Below the pieces are notes generated by a model that had not been told where the DNA came from, did not search any database, and worked only from the letters and a program-made list of their open reading frames with translations. A DNA stretch of 5,123 bases from Gammaproteobacteria bacterium (lineage in GTDB: Bacteria; Pseudomonadota; Gammaproteobacteria; UBA9214), in contig DAOVYA010000150.1 of the NCBI GenBank assembly GCA_030635865.1, forward strand, positions 1 to 5,123, given 5' to 3'. A program made the position numbers and the translations under genes. Positions 1 through 5,123 of this stretch are shown in pieces. The number at the start of each line of letters is the position of its first letter. The stretch's first letter is position 1.

Positions 1-1656
1 GAGGAAGCCCGTCTCGCGGCCGAGAAGCCACTGCATGTGATTGAAGGGCCCCTGATGGACGGGATGAATGTGGTCGGTGACCTGTTCGGTGCCGGCAAGA
101 TGTTCCTGCCACAGGTAGTCAAGTCTGCACGGGTCATGAAAAAGGCTGTGGCCCACCTGATGCCTTACATGGAAACGAGTGAGGGTGAAGAAATGCAGAG
201 CAATGGTCGCATCCTGATGGCGACCGTCAAGGGTGATGTCCATGATATTGGCAAAAATATCGTCGGAGTCGTTCTGCAGTGCAACCGTTTCGAGGTCATT
301 GATCTTGGCGTCATGGTCCCGGCCGAAACCATTCTTAAGACGGCACGCGAAAAAAACGTCGATATCATTGGCCTGTCGGGTCTGATTACGCCCTCATTGG
401 ACGAAATGGTTCACCTTGGAAAGGAAATGGAACGCCAGGGGCTTAAAATACCCCTCCTGATAGGAGGCGCGACGACTTCACAAATACATACTTCGGTAAA
501 GATTGACCCGCAATACAAGGGAGCGGTGGTTTACGTGGCCGATGCCTCACGTGCAGTTGGCGTTGCCAGCACGCTGTTAAGTGAGGACAAGCGCAAGGGC
601 TACATCGCCGGAATCAAGGAAAAATACCGGGAATTGCGCGATCAGCGTGCTGGCCAGCAGAAGTCGCGACAACTCGCCACGCTTGCTGAAGCGCGTGCCA
701 ACAAATTCGGGACTGACTGGGACAACTACCAGCCGGCAAAACCGGAATTCCTGGGCCTGAAGGTGTTCGATGACTATCCACTGGCTGAACTGGTACCCCG
801 TATTGACTGGAGCCCGTTTTTCAAGGCGTGGGAACTGGCCGGTAAATACCCGAAAATCCTGAAAGATGAGGTCGTCGGTAAGGAAGCAACCCGGCTGTTT
901 AACGACGCACAAGCCATGCTGGAGAAAATTGTCAGCGAAAAGTGGCTGCAGGCCAGAGCGGTCATCGGCCTGTTTCCAGCCAATACGATCGACGATGACG
1001 ACGTGGAACTCTATACGGATGACACGCGTACTGAAGTTCGGAGCATATTCCATTTCCTGCGCCAGCAAATGAACCGGCGCAAGCAGGTGCCCAACTACAG
1101 CCTGGCCGACTTCGTTGCACCGAAAGAATCCGGTGTAAAGGATTACATCGGTACATTTGCAGTCACCGCAGGGATCGGCATTGAAGACAGGATCGCCGAG
1201 TTTGAAGCCGACCATGATGATTACAGCAGCATACTGTTGAAGGCGCTCGCAGACCGGCTGGCCGAGGCCTTTGCCGAGCGTATGCACGAACGGGTACGCA
1301 AGGAATTCTGGGGATATGCCGCGGCTGAAAACCTGGAGAATGAAGAATTGATAAAAGAAGAATATCGCGGCATTCGCCCGGCACCGGGGTACCCGGCCTG
1401 CCCGGACCATACCGAGAAGGGTTTGCTCTGGGAGCTGATCGACCCGGCTGCCAATGCCGGCATGACGATTACCGAGAGTTTCGCCATGTTGCCAACTGCA
1501 TCGGTTTCCGGATTTTATTTCTCACACCCGGAAGCCCGTTATTTCGGTACCGGCAAGCTGGCACGTGACCAGGTCGAGGAATACGCAACACGCAAGGCCA
1601 TGAAAGTCGAGGAAGTTGAACGCTGGCTGGCATCCGTCCTGGGCTATGACACCTAG
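1..1656 (+). CDS. metH: Cobalamin-dependent methionine synthase, C-terminal part (5' partial)
   Basis: MetH transfers a methyl group from methyltetrahydrofolate to homocysteine through protein-bound cobalamin, in the cytoplasm. The frame is open from base 1 and encodes 551 residues before TAG, against about 1227 for E. coli MetH, so the homocysteine and folate domains lie upstream of the window. Visible in order: the end of the helical cap domain (about residues 1-60, with [20 protein letters not shown]); the cobalamin-binding domain (about 70-195) with DVHDIG, whose His81 matches the cobalt ligand His759 of E. coli, with Asp79 and Ser132 completing the Asp-His-Ser triad, then GLSGLITPS and GGATTS; and the AdoMet-binding reactivation domain (about 215-551) with [15 protein letters not shown] at 459-473 and [13 protein letters not shown]. 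All key residues are intact and the C-terminus ([12 protein letters not shown]) is typical. The reactivation domain is the docking site for reduced flavodoxin, which ties it to the Fpr gene at 3094-3843. The family call is essentially certain. Confidence 0.98.
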   Translation, partial: EEARLAAEKPLHVIEGPLMDGMNVVGDLFGAGKMFLPQVVKSARVMKKAVAHLMPYMETSEGEEMQSNGRILMATVKGDVHDIGKNIVGVVLQCNRFEVIDLGVMVPAETILKTAREKNVDIIGLSGLITPSLDEMVHLGKEMERQGLKIPLLIGGATTSQIHTSVKIDPQYKGAVVYVADASRAVGVASTLLSEDKRKGYIAGIKEKYRELRDQRAGQQKSRQLATLAEARANKFGTDWDNYQPAKPEFLGLKVFDDYPLAELVPRIDWSPFFKAWELAGKYPKILKDEVVGKEATRLFNDAQAMLEKIVSEKWLQARAVIGLFPANTIDDDDVELYTDDTRTEVRSIFHFLRQQMNRRKQVPNYSLADFVAPKESGVKDYIGTFAVTAGIGIEDRIAEFEADHDDYSSILLKALADRLAEAFAERMHERVRKEFWGYAAAENLENEELIKEEYRGIRPAPGYPACPDHTEKGLLWELIDPAANAGMTITESFAMLPTASVSGFYFSHPEARYFGTGKLARDQVEEYATRKAMKVEEVERWLASVLGYDT

Positions 1657-1666
1657 GGAATAACTC

Positions 1667-1776
1667 CGTCATTGCAGGTCCCCGCGCTTTGCTCGGGATA
1701 AACTGCGCGCGGCAATCTCCTGAATCTGGCAGCAGACTTGCGGAGATTGCCGCGTCACTTGGTTCCTCGGTAACTG
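1667..1776. repeat. Degenerate palindromic REP/MITE-like element with a perfect 13-bp stem
   Basis: Seen directly: cgcggcaatctcc at 1708-1720 is the exact reverse complement of ggagattgccgcg at 1742-1754. The 21-nt loop holds a small inner hairpin (tctg 1725-1728 with caga 1733-1736). From memory, this core matches a dispersed bacterial palindrome whose arms run gtcattgcgaggagcgaagc...gcggcaatctc. The right arm, read on the minus strand from about 1776 to 1742, keeps cgagga, aag and gacgcggcaatctcc of that pattern. The left arm keeps the outer end cgtcattgc (1667-1675) and the inner core, but its middle has diverged. The element starts 11 nt after the metH stop and could also act as a transcription or mRNA 3'-end barrier, but no T-run follows the stem. 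The inverted repeat is certain; the family assignment is from memory. Confidence 0.62.
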
Positions 1777-1917
1777 CTCCATGCGTCGTCTAAAGCGCCT
1801 ACTGTTGGCACCCCACCTCCTGTATCCATGTAGTCGTCACAATGACCTATAAAACAGAAGCCCCCCTGGGACTGGTGGAAGTATAAAAGTTATATGCCTT
1901 GAACAGGGTTTACCGCG

Positions 1918-1923
1918 TACAAT
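1918..1923 (+). promoter_or_regulatory. Candidate -10 element (TACAAT) implying a leaderless FIST mRNA
   Basis: TACAAT matches the sigma-70 -10 consensus at five of six positions and ends 6 nt before the ATG at 1930. Transcription from it would start at or within a base of the start codon. This agrees with the lack of any purine-rich ribosome binding site in the 20 nt before the ATG. No good -35 lies at 16-18 bp: TTGAAC at 1899-1904 is only 13 bp away. An alternative promoter further upstream is TTGGCA (1805-1810), an 18-bp spacer and TGTAGT (1829-1834), which would give a leader of about 90 nt. Neither is strong. Confidence 0.28.
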
Positions 1924-1929
1924 CCTGTT

Positions 1930-3060
1930 ATGAATTCAGCGACATTCAAGGCAGCCTGCGCCACCGGCCAGGACTGGCAGCCCATTATCGAGCAATGCCT
2001 GTCGGATCTGGGGCCTGAGCCATCATCAGCAAATCTGGGTCTGTTATACCTGACCGAGCCTCTCGCTCCCTATCTTCAAAATTTACTTGATTATTTACGA
2101 AAGGAAACAGGCATCATTGACTGGGTTGGTACAGTTGGCAGCGGCATATGCTATAGCGGCAGGGAGATTTATGATGAGCCGGCGGCAGCCATTATGCTGG
2201 CTACATTACCCGGGGACAGCTTTCGCCTGATTCCGTCGGGGCTTGAAGCATTGGCCGACATGCTTGCTACAAACCGGAACTGGATAGCCGAGCATTCCGC
2301 GCATTTCTGCATTGTTCATGGTGATCCGCGTAATACCCACATTCCGCAATTGATTGAATCCCTCTCAACAGAACTGGATCCCGGGTTTCTGGTTGGCGGC
2401 CTGAGCTCAGCCAGCAATGATGATTACCAGCTACAGGTCGCCGGAGACATCTGTGAGCTCGGGCTGTCAGGCGTACTTTTCTCGGCTGAAATCCCGGTCA
2501 TTACCGGGGTGGCACAGGGCTGTACACCACTTGGCAAAAAACACAGGATTTCCAGCTGCCAGGGTAATATCGTCAGTGAGATAGATGGCAGACCAGCACT
2601 GGATGTTTTCAGGGAGGATATCGGGGAAGTTCTCTCAAAGGACCTGTCACGTGTTGCGGGTTATATTTTTGCTGGACTGCCAGTCAGCGGGTCCGACACC
2701 GGAGATTACCTTGTGCGGAACCTGATCGGCGTTGATCCGGAGGAAAAGCTGCTTGCCATCGGTGACTTGCTTGAAGAAGACACCACCATCATGTTCTGCA
2801 AGCGCGACGGTGATACTGCACGTGAAGATATGGTTCGCATGTTGCAGGACCTGAGGAAACGTGCCACGGGAGAAATCAAGGGCGGGGTGTATTACACCTG
2901 TCTTGGACGTGGACGCAATCAATTTGGCAAAAACTCAGAGGAATTAAAGCTGATCCACGATCAACTTGGTGAATTTCCGCTGATCGGGTTCTTTGCCAAT
3001 GGTGAAATTTCACACAATCGTTTGTATGGTTATACCGGGGTGTTGACTTTATTTTTGTAA
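1930..3060 (+). CDS. Stand-alone FIST-domain sensory protein (FIST_N + FIST_C)
   Basis: This 376-residue soluble protein has FIST_N followed by FIST_C and no fused kinase, cyclase or chemoreceptor part. FIST is a predicted small-ligand sensory domain, proposed to bind amino acids or similar molecules; no enzymatic activity is established. In the N-terminal half, VGTVGSGICYSGREIYDEPAAAIML (66-90) is the typical FIST_N stretch, followed by FLVGGLSSASND (153-164) and GVLFSAEIPVITGVAQGCTPLG (181-202). The C-terminal half ends with YYTCLGRG (321-328) and GFFANGEI (353-360), the most characteristic FIST_C motifs, then LYGYTGVLTLFL. No signal peptide or membrane segment is visible. The ATG is the first in-frame start giving a normal FIST N-terminus; no Shine-Dalgarno precedes it, so translation may be leaderless. 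It follows metH on the same strand after 273 nt and converges on fpr. The family is secure; the ligand and output are unknown. Confidence 0.93.
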   Translation: MNSATFKAACATGQDWQPIIEQCLSDLGPEPSSANLGLLYLTEPLAPYLQNLLDYLRKETGIIDWVGTVGSGICYSGREIYDEPAAAIMLATLPGDSFRLIPSGLEALADMLATNRNWIAEHSAHFCIVHGDPRNTHIPQLIESLSTELDPGFLVGGLSSASNDDYQLQVAGDICELGLSGVLFSAEIPVITGVAQGCTPLGKKHRISSCQGNIVSEIDGRPALDVFREDIGEVLSKDLSRVAGYIFAGLPVSGSDTGDYLVRNLIGVDPEEKLLAIGDLLEEDTTIMFCKRDGDTAREDMVRMLQDLRKRATGEIKGGVYYTCLGRGRNQFGKNSEELKLIHDQLGEFPLIGFFANGEISHNRLYGYTGVLTLFL

Positions 3061-3093
3061 ATGCCGGCATTCCCCGCGAGGCACGGGCACTGC

Positions 3094-3843
3094 TTATTCT
3101 TTCCAGTATTGCTCTGTCGTGATTTGCCCCGGATCACGGCGTTTGTTCTTTTTCAGACCGCGCGCTTCGAGTACGGACTGTGTATCGCGCACCATGGCAG
3201 GATTACCACAGATCATTACCTGTGAGTTATCCGCAGAAAGTTTCAATCCGGCGCGTTCTTCCAGTTGCCCGTTCTCTATGGCAGCCGGGACACGCCCCTT
3301 GATTGCGAAATCCGTAGCTTCGCGACTGACAAAGGGGATGAATTGCAACTGATCCGGGTGTTGGTCAAGCTGTTGCCTGATTTCATCACTGTATGCCAGC
3401 TCTTCGACAGTGCGCACGGCATGTACCAGGACAATGTTTTGATACCTTTGCCAGGCATCCCGTGTCGTCAGGATGGAAAGGAATGGCCCGATGGCCGTAC
3501 CGGTAGACAGCATCCACAGTGTTTGTGCGTCTGGAATCTCATCCAGCACAAAAAAACCGGCACTATTTGGTGCAATAAATAATGGATCACCCGGCTTCAG
3601 TTTGATCAGTTTTCCTGTCAAGGGGCCATCCTTGACTGTGATGAAATAGAATTCGTGCACTGAATTATCCGGGCCATTGACGAAGGAGTAGGGGCGTGCA
3701 ACCACTTCACCATCTATCTCCATTGCGAGCCGGGTAAACTGGCCAGCGGTGAAGGGAGCAATCTTTGCCTCAAGCTGTACGGAATAGAGCTCCTCTGTCC
3801 ATTGACGCAAGTTGACAACCTTTCCTTCTACCCATTTACCCAT
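3094..3843 (-). CDS. fpr: Ferredoxin/flavodoxin-NADP+ reductase
   Basis: This FAD enzyme moves electrons between NADPH and ferredoxin or flavodoxin in the cytoplasm; in E. coli the Fpr-flavodoxin pair reactivates MetH. The 249-residue product is close to the 248 of E. coli Fpr and matches it end to end. FAD-binding domain: FTAGQFTRL (31-39), RPYSFVN (50-56), and GFFVLDEIP (96-104). NADP domain: STGTAIGP (113-120), HAVR (141-144), VSRE (172-175), GR at 183-184 and CGNPAMVRD (212-220); Arg144, Arg174 and Arg184 fit the NADP phosphate-binding arginines. It ends YWKE, two residues past the Tyr-Trp at which E. coli Fpr stops. The frame is open upstream to a TTG at 3900 and an ATG at 3879. The ATG at 3843 is chosen because MGKWVEGKV aligns with the E. 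coli start MADWVTGKV and an AGGCAGG lies 10 nt before it. It converges on the FIST gene (33-nt gap). Confidence 0.96.
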   Translation of the reverse strand: MGKWVEGKVVNLRQWTEELYSVQLEAKIAPFTAGQFTRLAMEIDGEVVARPYSFVNGPDNSVHEFYFITVKDGPLTGKLIKLKPGDPLFIAPNSAGFFVLDEIPDAQTLWMLSTGTAIGPFLSILTTRDAWQRYQNIVLVHAVRTVEELAYSDEIRQQLDQHPDQLQFIPFVSREATDFAIKGRVPAAIENGQLEERAGLKLSADNSQVMICGNPAMVRDTQSVLEARGLKKNKRRDPGQITTEQYWKE

Positions 3844-3933
3844 GTGGTTTATACCTGCCTGGTCCGATCCTGATTTCATCCGTGTTTGCCACGGGTACAA
3901 ATACTGCTGCTATCAATAAATCCCCAAATCATT

Positions 3934-3962
3934 TTGACGGATGTCGTATCATATCGTAAAAC
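3934..3962 (+). promoter_or_regulatory. Candidate sigma-70 promoter for the small membrane protein/ABC unit
   Basis: TTGACG (3934-3939) matches the -35 consensus at five of six positions. A 17-bp spacer leads to TAAAAC (3957-3962), a four-of-six -10. Transcription would begin near 3969, exactly where the hairpin at 3969-4011 starts, giving a leader of about 60 nt. TATCAT at 3947-3952 is a better-looking -10 but is only 7 bp from this -35. No convincing promoter for the divergent fpr was found on the other strand. Confidence 0.35.
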
Positions 3963-3968
3963 TGCTGC

Positions 3969-4011
3969 TGTATTTCACTGCTGTCCCGTTACCCGGGATA
4001 CAGGAAATACA
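3969..4011 (+). promoter_or_regulatory. Bulged stem-loop in the leader, abutting the ribosome binding site
   Basis: The outer arms tgtatttc (3969-3976) and gaaataca (4004-4011) are perfect reverse complements. Inside, ctg pairs with cag (3981-3983 with 4001-4003) and tcccg with cggga (3984-3988 with 3994-3998), closed by the loop ttacc. Unpaired bases are actg (3977-3980) on the left and ta (3999-4000) on the right, so about 16 pairs form in total. The right foot ends directly before TGAGGA at 4012. No T-run follows, so it is not an intrinsic terminator. A role in translation or mRNA stability is inference. Confidence 0.45.
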
Positions 4012-4017
4012 TGAGGA
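4012..4017 (+). promoter_or_regulatory. Ribosome binding site deciding a GTG start
   Basis: TGAGGA is the only clear Shine-Dalgarno in the divergent region. It lies 10 nt before GTG 4028 but 19 nt before the in-frame ATG 4037, so it supports the GTG start of the small membrane protein. Confidence 0.55.
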
Positions 4018-4027
4018 ATAGATTGTT

Positions 4028-4219
4028 GTGGAACAGATGTCTACATGGGAAATGCTGCTGCTCGGGGCACTGGTTGTGCTGGTATTGTTCTGGTTTGGTC
4101 CCGGGGTAAAGGCATCACTGGAGCAGAGCCGCAAGGCAGAGAAAAAAGACTGGGCCGGGGTACTCATTCCGGTCGCCGTGGTGGTGCTGTTCGTGATTTT
4201 TCTGATTATGATGGTGTAG
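4028..4219 (+). CDS. Small two-TM membrane protein of unknown function
   Basis: I do not recognise a named family. The 63-residue product has two hydrophobic segments, about residues 9-24 (MLLLGALVVLVLFWFG) and 43-63 (AGVLIPVAVVVLFVIFLIMMV). A charged segment of about 15 residues (KASLEQSRKAEKKDW) joins them, so it should be an inner-membrane hairpin. The positive linker suggests, by the positive-inside rule, that the loop is cytoplasmic and both ends periplasmic. The GTG start is preferred from the spacing of TGAGGA; starting at ATG 4037 would remove three residues and leave both segments intact. The stop is 4 nt before the ABC ATPase start, so the two genes are very probably co-transcribed and translationally coupled. 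An accessory role with the ABC-2 exporter is possible but rests only on position. A shadow ORF is unlikely, given the clean amphipathic-hydrophobic pattern and tight spacing. Confidence 0.78.
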   Translation: MEQMSTWEMLLLGALVVLVLFWFGPGVKASLEQSRKAEKKDWAGVLIPVAVVVLFVIFLIMMV

Positions 4220-4223
4220 AGGC

Positions 4224-5123
4224 ATGACTAACGCTCTGGAAATCAAGGATCTCACGAAAATCTACAAGGGTGGCCACCAGGCACTGAAAGGTGTCAGCCT
4301 GAAAGTAAAACAGGGAGATTTCTTTGGACTGCTGGGTCCGAATGGTGCGGGCAAAACCACCATGATCGGGGTCATTACTTCACTGGTTAATAAAACCAGT
4401 GGCTCGGTATCCATCTACGGCCATGATCTGGAAACCGATCCATCTGCAGCGAAGGCTTTTCTTGGACTGGTGCCGCAGGAATTCAACTTTAATATGTTCG
4501 ACCCGGTCATCGAGGTCGTTGCGAACCAGGCCGGTTACTACGGTATCGAGCGCAAGCAGGCGTTTCTACGCGCAGAAAAATACCTGAAGCGTCTTGACCT
4601 GTGGGATAAGAGGCGCGTCATGGCGCGCACCCTCTCGGGAGGAATGAAGCGCCGGCTGATGATTGCACGGGCGCTGGTTCATCAACCCCGATTGCTGATC
4701 CTGGATGAGCCAACTGCCGGTGTTGATATCGAAATCAGGCGATCCATGTGGCAATACCTGCGTGAAATAAATGCAGCCGGTACGACTATCATCCTGACAA
4801 CCCATTATCTCGAAGAGGCCGAGAGTCTCTGCAGGAACATCGCCATTCTGGATAAGGGAGTATTGATCGAAAATACCAGCACCAGGCAGCTGTTGAACAC
4901 ACTGCACATGGAAACCTTCATACTGGATATTGAGTCCCCGATTACCCAACTCCCGGCAACGGGTACCAACAAGATGACCCTGGTGGATGAATACACCATT
5001 GAGCACATTCTGCCGCAGAACGAGAACTTGTCCGCCCAATGGAAGGACGACCTGGGATCTGACTGGGAGCGCGTCCAGAAGACCTATCTCCACACGCTCG
5101 GTAATCTAACTCTAACCGGGTAC
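4224..5123 (+). CDS. yadG-like: YadG-like ABC-2 exporter ATPase joined in frame to a DUF1524 (HNH) segment (3' partial)
   Basis: This encodes the nucleotide-binding subunit of an ABC-2 type exporter, which would power a YadH-like permease at the inner membrane; the substrate is unknown. All ATPase motifs are present: Walker A GPNGAGKTT (38-46), Q-loop Gln85 in LVPQEF, signature LSGGMKRR (137-144), Walker B LLILDE (157-162), D-loop AGVD (165-168) and switch His194 in TTHYLEE. The first 240 or so residues follow E. coli YadG closely, to ETFILDIESPITQLP. The normal YadG tail (about 60 more residues) is replaced from about residue 251 by MTLVDEYTIEHILPQN... and LHTLGNLTLTGY, which belong to the DUF1524 HNH domain. 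The frame is still open at residue 300 where the window ends. The ATG is the first possible start: an in-frame TGA lies at 4209-4211, and MTNALEI matches YadG. GAGG lies only 1 nt upstream, so coupling to the upstream gene is likely. The ATPase is certain; whether the fusion is real is not. Confidence 0.9.
   Translation, partial: MTNALEIKDLTKIYKGGHQALKGVSLKVKQGDFFGLLGPNGAGKTTMIGVITSLVNKTSGSVSIYGHDLETDPSAAKAFLGLVPQEFNFNMFDPVIEVVANQAGYYGIERKQAFLRAEKYLKRLDLWDKRRVMARTLSGGMKRRLMIARALVHQPRLLILDEPTAGVDIEIRRSMWQYLREINAAGTTIILTTHYLEEAESLCRNIAILDKGVLIENTSTRQLLNTLHMETFILDIESPITQLPATGTNKMTLVDEYTIEHILPQNENLSAQWKDDLGSDWERVQKTYLHTLGNLTLTGY
4974..5123 (+). other. DUF1524 / GmrSD-type HNH nuclease domain fragment within the ABC reading frame
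   Basis: Codons 251-300 of the ABC frame encode a segment unlike any ABC ATPase tail. It has YTIEHILPQN (257-266), a conserved NLSAQWKDDLGSDWERVQ stretch, and YLHTLGNLTLTGY (288-300). In DUF1524, the C-terminal HNH domain of DUF262 (GmrSD-like) type IV restriction enzymes, the EHI-LPQ histidine (His261 here) and the LGNLTL asparagine (Asn294) belong to the nuclease site. The last part of the domain, normally starting NSxLSN, falls beyond the window. About 45 residues are visible, so domain identity is well supported from memory of the family but its completeness is unknown. It may be a true fusion partner, the remnant of a separate gene brought in by recombination, or an assembly chimera. Confidence 0.8.

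Noticed and set aside
577..1410. Long open frame on the minus strand (277 codons) inside metH
   Set aside because: It is antisense to a strongly conserved part of MetH, shows no recognisable domain, and is a frame shadow of the real coding strand.
1681..1697. Hairpin cccg...cggg after metH as an intrinsic terminator
   Set aside because: The stem is short with a mismatch and no T-run follows; it is better explained as part of the diverged left arm of the repeat.
1899..1923. TTGAAC with TACAAT as a full -35/-10 promoter
   Set aside because: The spacer is only 13 bp, too short for a normal sigma-70 promoter; only the -10 was kept as a weak candidate.
3061..3093. Bidirectional terminator between the convergent FIST and fpr genes
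   Set aside because: Only an 8-bp palindrome (tgccggca, 3062-3069) without a loop or T-run is visible.
3844..3900. N-terminal extension of Fpr from a TTG at 3900 or an ATG at 3879
   Set aside because: The extra residues have no counterpart in Fpr, neither start has a ribosome binding site, and the ATG at 3843 matches the family N-terminus.
3903..3983. Three copies of actgctg (3903, 3961, 3977) as operator repeats
   Set aside because: Seven-base direct repeats of low-complexity CTG type at irregular spacing can occur by chance; one lies inside the hairpin.
4566..5093. Open frame on the minus strand (175 codons) opposite the ABC gene
   Set aside because: The plus strand carries all ABC motifs plus DUF1524 motifs; the antisense product has no recognisable family features.

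Overview
The window reads as ordinary chromosomal DNA of a gammaproteobacterium. The predicted MetH, Fpr and YadG-type ABC ATPase sequences resemble their Escherichia coli counterparts over their whole visible length (judged from memory of those proteins, not by a search). Base composition is balanced to slightly GC-rich. Both ends cut through a gene, so this may be a short contig or an excerpt of a larger one.

Layout. 1-1656 (+): the C-terminal 551 residues of cobalamin-dependent methionine synthase (MetH), with the cobalamin-binding and AdoMet activation domains. 1657-1929: a non-coding gap holding a degenerate palindromic element of the dispersed-repeat (REP/MITE-like) kind, with a perfect 13-bp stem. 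1930-3060 (+): a complete stand-alone FIST-domain sensory protein that may be translated from a leaderless mRNA. 3094-3843 (-): a complete ferredoxin/flavodoxin-NADP+ reductase (Fpr), convergent with the FIST gene. 3844-4027: a divergent intergenic region with a candidate promoter and a bulged hairpin directly before a ribosome binding site. 4028-4219 (+): a 63-residue protein with two predicted membrane segments. 4224-5123 (+): the ATPase of an ABC-2 type exporter (YadG-like), 4 nt further on and open at the window edge.

How the genes fit together. MetH and Fpr have a known functional link: in E. coli, Fpr with flavodoxin supplies the electrons that reactivate oxidised MetH. Here they are near each other but on opposite strands with the FIST gene between, so the link is functional and not an operon. 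The small membrane protein and the ABC ATPase look like one transcription unit.

The most unusual feature is at the right edge. After about 250 residues of normal YadG-like sequence, the ABC reading frame continues without a stop into about 45 residues that match the HNH-nuclease DUF1524 domain of GmrSD/DUF262 restriction proteins (YTIEHILPQN, then LHTLGNLTLTGY). This is either a real fusion or recombination scar, or a chimeric join in the assembly. The join lies where the two unrelated families look alike (LVDxxTIE), which makes an artefact a serious possibility.
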